64,000 nucleotides of DNA, taken from Typhlomys cinereus. Its lineage: Eukaryota; Chordata; Mammalia; Rodentia; Platacanthomyidae. The notes under the pieces are model-generated. The model was not told the DNA's origin and searched no databases. It was given only the letters and a program-made list of their open reading frames with translations. Every line of letters begins with the position of its first letter. Position 1 is the first letter of the stretch. Both the position numbers and the translations under genes were made by a program. Below, piece after piece: positions 56,411 to 64,000 of the stretch. The stretch spans positions 1,852,019 through 1,916,018 of the forward strand of contig JALPQD010000408.1 in NCBI GenBank assembly GCA_023101885.1. The letters run 5' to 3'.

Positions 56411-56849
56411 AACTCTGCAAAATATTTTAGTCAACAGATTCAACCATTCGTTCTCTCAACGACTACTTATGGAACACATAGTGAGGGTCACACGTTGCGG
56501 TGATATGTAGTAGGAATTTGGATCAGCATAGTCCTGCCCCTCCTATAGTTGCCTAGTAAATTTCAAACTAGTTCATATACACTAAATTATTCCAGATGAT
56601 AATGCTCAATAGTTTAGTGATTATAAAAGTGATTAGATAGTTGGCCTGGTTTGTGGAGAGGCATTCAGGGATATTCCTTGAGGTAGCGACTTTTGTGTTT
56701 ATAAAAGTGACATAGCAGTGTTCTTCAATAAGGTAGCTGCTCAGTTGCACCAGCGATATTCAAGCATTGAACAGTCGCCTATGGCGAGTAGCTACCAACA
56801 CAAATATAAAATATCCATCATCAGAGCTTGCCATGTCAGACAGTGTTGT
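56410..56849. other. No gene seen; unique sequence
   Basis: AT-rich, short frames only. Confidence 0.5.
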
Positions 56850-57205
56850 GGCTACTCTTCCTGCTGCTGTGAGACAACACTCAGATACAACTTAAGGGAG
56901 AAAGGGGCAATTTACTTGGCTTACAGTTCCCGAGAAGATGTAGCCAATGATGGCAGAAAAAGCGTGGCAGGAGGCAGAAGCTGGAGATGACTCAGGTGAC
57001 TACAGCCATCGGGAGGCAGAGAAAGCCAGTGAGTAGCAAACTGCAAGGGCAGACTGCTGGTAAAAGCAGCGGTACCCAAGCCTCAGGCTGGACTCCTGGG
57101 ACTTGTCTTCCTCCAGTAAAAGTGCCATGAAATATCAACAACTAAGGATGCAAACACATGAGCCTACGGGGACAACTCACATTCAAATCAAGACAGACAA
57201 TGCCG
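56850..57205 (-). mobile_element. MaLR-type solo LTR, antisense
   Basis: 'cttcctgctgctgtgagaca' and 'acttaagggagaaaggggca' lead to the AATAAA-mirror region (atttacttggcttacagttc, mutated). 'agccaatgatggcagaaaaa' and 'gcgtggcaggaggcagaagc' follow. The far end 'gacaactcacattcaaatca' matches the other copies. Confidence 0.78.
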
Positions 57206-57259
57206 AATTTAACTAGCTGGAGAAGAGAAACTGGGAAGGAGAAGGAAACACTGAGAATG

Positions 57260-57264
<5 letters not shown>

Positions 57265-57301
<37 letters not shown>

Positions 57302-57317
57302 ATAGAGAGAGAGAAAA
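57265..57317 (+). repeat. (GA)n microsatellite
   Basis: About 15 GA units followed by AAAGAGAAATA-interrupted units. Confidence 0.9.
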
Positions 57318-57636
57318 AGTGACTAGAATTTCAGTTGATAGTGACACTGGATGAGGGGCTTCTGTGAAGCATCAGAGGACAAGGGACGTGTCCCTTCTCC
57401 TGTTCTAAACCAGGCTCTGGACAGCTGATACCTAGCCAATTGCCCAGTACTTATTCTCAGAGGGAACAGTACCAAGTCCTTGCTTTGGTTCCCAAGTATA
57501 TTGAATAGCGACAGAGCAAGCAGCCAGCATAGGATTGTTCTCAAATTCCTCAGAAAAATACAAAATGAGTCACCAAGGATGGGAAATTGAATATATATGT
57601 CTAATTGTATGGCAAAAATCATAGATAACTAAATAC

Positions 57637-57705
57637 AATCAGCTCTCTGGATCCATGAGATTCAATTAACCATGGATCAAAAAATATTCACACAAAAAGA
57701 AGGCC
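57637..57705 (-). mobile_element. MER2/Tigger-like terminal fragment
   Basis: 'acaatcagctctctggatcc', 'atgagattcaattaaccatg' and 'gatcaaaaaatattcacaca' match the other terminus of the element relic at 42040: 'cagtcggccctccgtatccg', 'gattcaaccaaccgcggatc', 'gaaaatatt'. It is only one end, and diverged. Confidence 0.5.
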
Positions 57706-57789
57706 CACCTTAATTTTGAGTGGGGTCATTTCCTGCGAAGGGGGTCTAGGACTGTGGAAGAAACGTGGCTCAGCAACCATGTTTCCACT

Positions 57790-57938
57790 CTTGAATACAG
57801 ATGATCTCAGGCTCCTGCTGCTGTGACACGCCTGCCTGCGCGGGCTGCTGATGTAACCGTGAGCTGAAGAGACCCACTCTCCTTAAGTTGCTTTCGTCTG
57901 GGTATTTCTTCACATAGCAACAGAAGAGAAGTTAAGAC
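57790..57938 (+). mobile_element. MaLR-type LTR 3' end, sense
   Basis: 'aaccgtgagctgaagagacc', 'ctccttaagttgctttcgtc' and 'tgggtatttcttcacatagc' end 'aacagaagagaagttaagac'. This is a 3' LTR end in sense orientation. The AATAAA is not preserved and the 5' part is missing. Confidence 0.55.
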
Positions 57939-59683
57939 ACAAGCAGACATGACCAGATCTGGCCAGAGGGACTCAGTCTATAACTTCCACCCAACACGCA
58001 GAGGACAGAGCAGGATCCAGATTCAAATCCTGATTCTTCCAAGCATCTCTTGCATAGAATGTGGATACTTTTGGTATTGGCCTCTTGGGTGGTGAGGAGG
58101 ATCAGACCATGTCTTTTTAATGACATGAAATGAAGTCTGTCCCTGCCATTTAAAAGTCAGATAATGTTGGGTGCTTCAGTTCTTTAAAGTCTACTAGCTA
58201 CTAATTTCTGTGCTATGCATTTTATTTATTTTATTTTTTATTTTATGCTCACAAGAATCCTGTGAAGTAGGCTCTATTACCACTTCCCAAATGCAGGCTA
58301 CAAATGAGAATTCCAAATATAAATTCACTACAAATCAGTCTCCAATAATGAGTAAGAATTCACATTTTCATTATTTCTGCCTTCCAAGGCTGCTTTTTAA
58401 GCAATTTCTCTTGTTATCCTGGTAGACTCAAGTACTGACTTTTAGAGGTTTAGCAAAAGAATGTTCTAGAAAAAGGTATTTTTCAGGGAGAAAATTTACC
58501 AATAAACTCTGCCACCTATTCAAGTTCACATGCACATATCCACGTGCGTGTCTGTGCCTGTTTGAGACCAACCAATCAGAATGCCAGCACACTCTCCAAT
58601 AGACCACTTGATAACACGGCTCACCCCCACATTGGTCTTTGTGTTTTTCCAGTTCCATCATTGTATTCCCATTCTGCAGCAAAGATGAACTGGAAATGTA
58701 ATGACACAAGACTCCAATAATCCTTGAGACAGGAGATTAGCAGAGAAGATCCTGTAGTCTTTCCCAAGAATGGTGACAGGCCTCAGAGCCAAGCACGGGG
58801 CCTCAGGGTCTCTGTGCCCTGAGAGGCAATTAGGAACTTGCTTAGTGGCCTATTCTTCATGTATAACCTCTGATCCTGCAAACAGATCAGCCTGTCTTTG
58901 TCTTCTTCTTGGGGGACATTAGATTTCCCCAGCTATCTGACAAGGATCTACCAACATTCAGAATGTCCTTTCTAAAAAAAAAAATTTAAAAAAGGAAAAG
59001 GAAAGGGAAGAAAAGAAAACACAAAACATTTTCAGGGTTGATAAAGAATTTTAACTTGTCCCTGAAATGAATTCTTCAGCATCTGAATTGAGAGTGGAAA
59101 TGCTGTGGGGTGGGGGATGGGGGTGGGGACCCAGCTGGGTAAGCCAGAATGATGGAATTCAGCTTTGTCTGAGTCTTTTGACTCTGGCCAAGCCAGTAGG
59201 GCTCAGAGCATGATGTTCTCAGTCACAGCCCTGACAATGGCATGATTTATTTCTCCGGCAAAGGGGAGCTTTCTTTGGAACCTGCATGGTGAGAGGGAGA
59301 GTTTGTGCCCCAGCCTGGGAAACGAAGGCGTTAGGCAGAACAGACTTGAACGGAAATGGCACCTGGCAATGACATTCGCCCAAACAGCACTCGTTTTACT
59401 GAGAGGAATCTCTGTCTTCTAGGTTGGGATTTCAGACTCAGATGCTCCTCTTTCTTGACCACCAGATGCTAACTGAACATTGCCTTCATCCAAGGACCAA
59501 AAATACCTGGATCCTTTCTGTGACTTGCAGCAGAAACTCAGTCCCACAACTTGGTCCAAGCTGGCAGGCCCAGACTCCTAACTGCCTAAATGGTTTGTTT
59601 TCTCCCATTCTTTTCTGAATTCTTTCAGGAAATTGGGAGGATGCAAAAGTAACCTCCTCCTTCAAAAGGAGAAAGAATGGGTG
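57939..59683. other. Unique block, no gene recognised
   Basis: Weak MIR-like pieces are at about 57998-58035 (sense) and 58215-58300 (antisense). An A/G-rich patch lies at 58973-59020. Short frames lack domains. Confidence 0.45.
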
Positions 59684-59776
59684 GGGGCTGGGGAGATGGC
59701 TCAAGAGTTAAGTCTTTGCCTTTCAGGCAAAAAGACCTGAGTTTAGATGGCAGATCCCATTAAAAATGCCAGCAGA
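59684..59776 (+). repeat. B2-superfamily SINE, 5' part, interrupted by L1
   Basis: The head 'ggggctggggagatggctca' and 'agagttaagtctttgccttt' are in sense orientation. It breaks at 'aaaaatgccagcaga' (59762-59776), which is repeated at 60682-60696 where the SINE resumes. Confidence 0.8.
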
Positions 59777-60681
59777 CAAGGAATGCAAGTAAGTAATGTG
59801 ACACCTGGTTAAGTTCACAGACGTTTGTTCCTGATCATGTACAACTGAGGGGGTATGATCTCACCAGAAGGGGAGGGCATATAGTCTGGCAGATAAAAAG
59901 TAATCATTTTGCAAATGGGTGACTGACCCCTCTCTCACTGAGGTTTCCTACTTTTATTACATCTACCCTTGAATGTGCTCTTATAACAAGACTCCAGTTT
60001 AACAGCTTTTTGTCTCTGACCAGGGGGTGACATACAGTGCTCATCAGGATGGAGTGAAGGGCATTGCAGGAGCAGCAAAACTGCAAAAGAAAATCAACAA
60101 ACCACAATCCAGAACTTCAGAGACTCTATATCAACTACATAGAACTAGGCCAGCCTAATCTCCCCCCATCCTGAAGCTCAGGGCTATTTGCGGAAGAGGG
60201 GGCGGTAAGATTGTAAGAGCAAACGGATGGGAGGAGCAATGATTTGCAAGATTCTCAACACTAGTTAGGGCAGAAGCAATCATAATAGGACTTTGCATGC
60301 CCTGCGCAATGTCCAACACACTATTGACCTCACAAAGTCTAGCATCAGCTAAAGGCACCAAGATCCTTGGAGGCAAGGGATTGACAGCCACAGTAGTGTT
60401 CCTATGCTTAAGGGGAGCCCGAGAAAGGGTTCAGGGAAATACCACTGGGTCCTTGTAGGTCATTGGAGAGGAGGACCCAGAGGAGAGTTAGGCATGTACA
60501 ATAAAGGACTCTCTGGGAATTGGGGGGGAGGCACTGGGGGATGGGGAGAGAGGGAGGGGAGGCAGGGGGTTCGGGGAGTGGAGGAGGGAGGGAGGGAACT
60601 GGTCTACCTATTAAGTTTGTATGAGCGGAAATAATAAAAAATGTATTAAAAATGTATTAAAAAATTTATAGATGCAAAAAA
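59777..60681 (+). mobile_element. L1 LINE insertion, 5'-truncated, with target-site duplication
   Basis: This is about 905 bp of L1 3' end placed inside a SINE. It is flanked by perfect 15 bp direct repeats (59762-59776 and 60682-60696), the signature of target-primed reverse transcription. It carries the block shared with 6880-6945 (cctaatctccccccatcctg), then the stretch also found antisense at 39813 (caataaaggactctctggga). A G-rich polypurine block (60518-60598) and an A-rich tail with 'aaaatgtatt' repeated twice and a final A run follow. No reverse-transcriptase domain is present, so the copy is dead on arrival. Confidence 0.88.
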
Positions 60682-60895
60682 AAAAATGCCAGCAGAATAT
60701 GGTGGTGTCTTTCACTTCCAGCCATAGAAGGAGGCTCCTGGGAAACCCCAGAACAAAACAATAAGGTGATAGAGCAATCCAGGCTGATTCCCCAAGTCAC
60801 TCTTGGGTTTTCATAGACACAGCACATTCTATATATACCCACATACACCCACATATGTACATACCCACACCTGCACATGCAAAAAATTTTTAAAA
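60682..60895 (+). repeat. B2-superfamily SINE, 3' part, after L1
   Basis: It resumes with the duplicated 15 bp, then 'atatggtggtgtctttcact', 'tccagccatagaaggaggct' and 'cctgggaaaccccagaacaa', to a CA/TA-rich tail and an A-rich end. Joined to 59684-59776 it gives one normal-length SINE. Confidence 0.8.
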
Positions 60896-61569
60896 AGGAA
60901 TAAATAAATAAACAAAAAAGGAAAAGCTGACAGATGGTTTTGATGGTAGCCGTTTCCTAACCCTTGGCAATGATGACAAGTGATTGCAAATCTCCCACGC
61001 TGCAAGACGTGCTGCAGACAAAAGCGAGGGTTCCCTTGCTTTTTTGATGAATGGAAAGCGTGTATGTAGCTCAGTTCTGATCAAAGCTATGCTCACATAC
61101 TGGAGGGAAGCCATGAATCACCACAAGATGTGATGCCTGCGTATCCTGACCTTGCAGCCTAGCCAAAGAGCAAGATAGAGGTAAAGCTAGGCACAGCCTC
61201 CAAGTGTGCATCATGCAAATTCCTTTCCAATCCAATGGCCTGGACTCAAATTGGGTCTGCCAATGTAAATTAGATTCCAAGGCCGAGTTCCTAGGATGAC
61301 AAGTCACAACCCATTCACTTCTCCAGACAGTGTAGGACTCACCTAGCTTTAATCACTTTATTCTGTGGAAAAATGCATAGTGGTTCCCATAGCAAGTTCA
61401 GGGGTTCCCCTTGAACATCCTGTTGAAGGAAACGTCCCCACCTCTCTCCTTTCACATGGTCTGCTTTCATCAAGGTTCCCGAGGAGGAAAAGAAGATGCC
61501 TTGGGTGCAGGGAGAAAGCAGGGGGACCTCCAAAGAATATCTCATGTTTAGAAAGGAACTTCAGTCTCT
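60896..61569. other. No gene seen; unique sequence
   Basis: Frames of 68-78 codons on both strands have no domain. Confidence 0.5.
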
Positions 61570-61700
61570 GCTATCATTAGTTGTGAAGCCTTTGGCATAT
61601 TATCTTGGTGAGTCCCTTAGTTCATGAGGACTCTCTGTTGCTCGGTTTCCTCATCTGGTACATTTCCTATTTTGCAACAATAGCAAATGATGGTTCTCTC
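61570..61700 (+). repeat. MIR-like SINE fragment, sense
   Basis: 'ggtgagtcccttagttcatg', 'gttgctcggtttcctcatct' and 'ggtacatttcctattttgca' resemble the sense MIR order (tcagtttcctcatctgtaaa). Diverged. Confidence 0.45.
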
Positions 61701-62789
61701 GGGGGGGGTCTGGTGTGGAAGACAAGGAGACAGAGCACAAGGTTCTCTGTCACATCATCGGTACTTGGAAATCTTGAGAGGAGCTGGTGGAAAGACAGCA
61801 CGCACACAGGTAGGCAGTGACAGGCACAAATGCTTGGAGCAATTTGGAGGCAGCAGATATAGACGTCCAGGCCAGCTCTGCAAATTCCCATGTGGGCAAC
61901 TGGCCCTCCACAGGGCACGGCTCCTAGCAGAGCTGGGCTCGTGGATCTTCCTGATGGTTTGAGTTCTGTCAGACTCCTTTGCAGGAGCTCTGGGCTCTAC
62001 TTGTGTCCTGCTGATAAGGGGGTGTTGGGCTCTACCTGCCTAGGAGGTGCCAAGAAAAGATACAGGATGCTTAGTTACATTTACATTTTAATCAATAATA
62101 AGTGACTGCCTAGTATAAATGTGTTCTGTTATATTGGAGACACATTCATATAAAAATCTACCATTATACTTTAATTCAATTTGGTACCTTGTATTGCGTG
62201 TGGCAAACCTCTTCTTGTCACAGTGTGTACGGGGTTAAGGGTAGAATTCAGTAGGGTGCTCCACACTGATCTCTTGAGAAGGAGAAGTTAGCTAAGTTCT
62301 GCATGGCTGGACCAACTCAGGCAAGTCAACAGGGAGGGCACAGTGACTCAAGGATTCTGTTGACTGCACGCTCCTCCTGTCCTCTTGGGATCAGGGACTT
62401 TCCCTGCACATGCTCTAGGATCGGTGCTCTGGACTGCTTTGGGACTTTGGCCCCAGAGGGAAATGCTGCTTACCCTGGCCAAGGATCTGAATGACATGGA
62501 ATGTGAATCCTGGTCAGGAGCTTTTCTAAGTTCCAATCCATCTTCCACCTTATACTGTGGATTTCTCCTTTGTGGCCACCCTGTGCCTGTTTCCCTGATG
62601 GATAAACTTACTCTACAGGGTCCTTTCACTGATCTTACCCTCATGCAATAATGTTTAGTGAATTATCAGCGTTGCAACATGACTTTAAGTGAAAGGAAAG
62701 AGACACTTGAAGTTATAAAAATATTAGTAACTTGATGGGATTTTGAAGGGACATGATGGATGGTGTTAGGAGCAATACAAAGAGAAAAA
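61701..62789. other. No gene seen; unique sequence
   Basis: Overlapping frames of up to 98 codons around 61667-62651 lack recognisable features. Confidence 0.5.
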
Positions 62790-63115
62790 TCTCTCCCTCT
62801 CTCATTGTCTCTCTGTATGTGTGATATAATATATGTGTCTGTGTGTATTTATACACCTGTGTACATCCACAGAGACTAGAGAGGACACTGGGTGTCCTAT
62901 CATTCTTTATCTTTTCCTTTAAGTCAGGCATCTCACTAATTTTGACCCTAAGTTAGTGGCCAGAAAGCTCCAACAATCCTCCTGCTTTTGCTCCTCACAC
63001 AGTACTGGAGTTTTAGGCATGTGCTTGAATTTGAACATGGGCTCTTGGACTTTGAACTCCGGTCCTCACTCCTCCTGCACAGCAAGTGCTCTTACCCACA
63101 AACCCATCTTCCTCA
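62790..63115 (-). repeat. B2/B3-superfamily SINE, antisense
   Basis: A TG-rich tail mirror (gtgtctgtgtgtatttatac) and 'ccacagagactagagaggac' are followed by 'gttttaggcatgtgcttgaa'. The mirrored tRNA head 'ttgaactccggtcctcactc' and 'agcaagtgctcttacccaca' closes it. Confidence 0.62.
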
Positions 63116-63312
63116 TCTCCCAAATCTAATTTCATAATCATATATAATGGAGAATAAATCACTCACCTAAAGATCATGGAATAAGACCCAAAGACATGAT
63201 TTAGCATGATGTACAGGGGCAAGAAAAAAACTTAACAAATTAATCAAATTCAGGAAATAACTCATAGTATAAGAAAGACAAAGACAGTATAAGGGGCAAA
63301 TGCCTCACCTTT

Positions 63313-63314
<2 letters not shown>

Positions 63315-63347
<33 letters not shown>
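63315..63347 (+). repeat. (GA)n microsatellite
   Basis: About 16 perfect GA units. Confidence 0.92.
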
Positions 63348-63351
<4 letters not shown>

Positions 63352-64000
63352 GGTCGAGCTATATGGCTGGGCCTGAGCAAGCCATCTCATAGTTCAATCA
63401 CTGGGGCCAACATGGTGGAAGGAGAGAAATGACTTCTGAAAGACAAAAAAGAAAAAGCAACAACGAACTTGTCTAAGAATTTGTAAATAAAGACATATAG
63501 ATATATCCATTGGCTTTCGATGGTTAATATTGAAGACCAAGGCCTAAATATTAAAACCATAGCTTGTTTTTTACTTATGTCTCGCATTGCTGTTAGCCAG
63601 TACCCAAGGCAACTCTTGCTTCTTGGCGTGTACACCGGTGTGCTGTCTCCTCTTATCTCCCGTCAGGGTTAGTCTGTGTGACTTCTGCAGTACTACAGTA
63701 CTAAACCGAGATTGGGTTGCCTGGTCTGACTCAGAAGTAGCTGGCATCTGCCCCAGCTCAAGTCTTTCATATAAACACTGCTTGCTGGGCTACCCAGGCC
63801 AAAGTATATTGACCTTGAAGTGCTGGCCAACTTTAACGTGTGTTTTTGTGCTTTCTAATCAAGCGTGTTCATGTATCTGGTGAGGTGCAGTTTAATATTT
63901 TTGAGGTCATAGAGAAAGGGATTGATAATTTCTTGTTGGCTTCAACCACAAAAGGCTCTGCAGAGTCACCAGAAGAGCCTGATTTTCTTAAACTGGAGGG
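63348..64000. other. No gene seen; unique sequence to window end
   Basis: A 98-codon plus frame (63587-63883) and an 82-codon minus frame lack domains. No repeat was recognised. Confidence 0.5.

Noticed and set aside
59684..60895. CRISPR-like direct repeats (two identical 15-mers)
   Set aside because: Only two copies exist, separated by 905 bp of L1. This is a target-site duplication in a mammalian genome.
1..64000. A previously undescribed gene cluster or defence-like system
   Set aside because: No adjacent intact genes, operon structure or conserved multi-gene arrangement exists on either strand. The window is repeat-laden mammalian noncoding DNA.
1..64000. Intact endogenous retrovirus
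   Set aside because: All retroviral-type pieces are solo or partial MaLR LTRs. No gag, pol or env reading frame or primer-binding-site arrangement was seen.

Overview
This window reads as mammalian, most likely rodent, nuclear DNA that lies between genes or inside a large intron. The rodent call rests on the repeat content. There are B1 (7SL-derived) SINEs, composite ID/B1 SINEs in both arrangements (ID-B1 as in B4, and B1-ID as in B1-dID), and many tRNA-derived SINEs of the B2/B3 superfamily ending in (CA)n. There are also L1 3' ends with a G-rich polypurine block, MaLR-type LTRs of the MT/ORR1 kind, and numerous long (CA)n, (GA)n and (CT)n microsatellites. Placental-wide relics (MIR, MER5A, MLT1, MER2/Tigger-like, L1M) are also present. 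The species cannot be fixed from sequence reading alone; the tRNA-SINEs do not look like standard mouse B2.

No functional protein-coding gene, tRNA, rRNA or snRNA was recognised. The one host-gene-derived locus is a decayed processed pseudogene of ribosomal protein L7 (about 38983-39803, minus strand), beside an antisense L1 3' end. The open frames in the window are short and mostly fall in repeats or low-complexity DNA. The exception by length is a 266-codon frame at 7616-8416. It matches no family I know, but it sits in a segment with clearly more CpG than its surroundings.

Layout. 0.7-5 kb: antisense LTR fragments, a B4 and MIR relics. 5.8-10.9 kb: B1s, an L1 3' UTR, the CpG-elevated segment and three antisense LTRs. 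12-18 kb: antisense tRNA-SINEs, a B4 and a B1-dID. 18-25 kb: mostly unique sequence with an antisense LTR, microsatellites and a 20-21 bp pyrimidine minisatellite. 25-38 kb: MIRs, LTR fragments and long unique blocks. 38.3-42.2 kb: the densest repeat cluster, with a SINE nested in a SINE, the RPL7 pseudogene, an L1 and two LTRs in opposite orientation. 42-52.6 kb: a homopurine tract, MER5A, an AT-rich unique region, an LTR and an ancient L1. 52.6-61 kb: SINEs, a Z-DNA-prone (CA)n(CG)n run, and a young L1 insertion with a clear 15 bp target-site duplication that splits a SINE. 61-64 kb: mostly unique.

No genes here work together as a system. What can be read is insertion history: which element landed in which, and in what orientation. 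Family names for repeats come from remembered consensus features, not a database search, so boundaries are approximate to some tens of bases.
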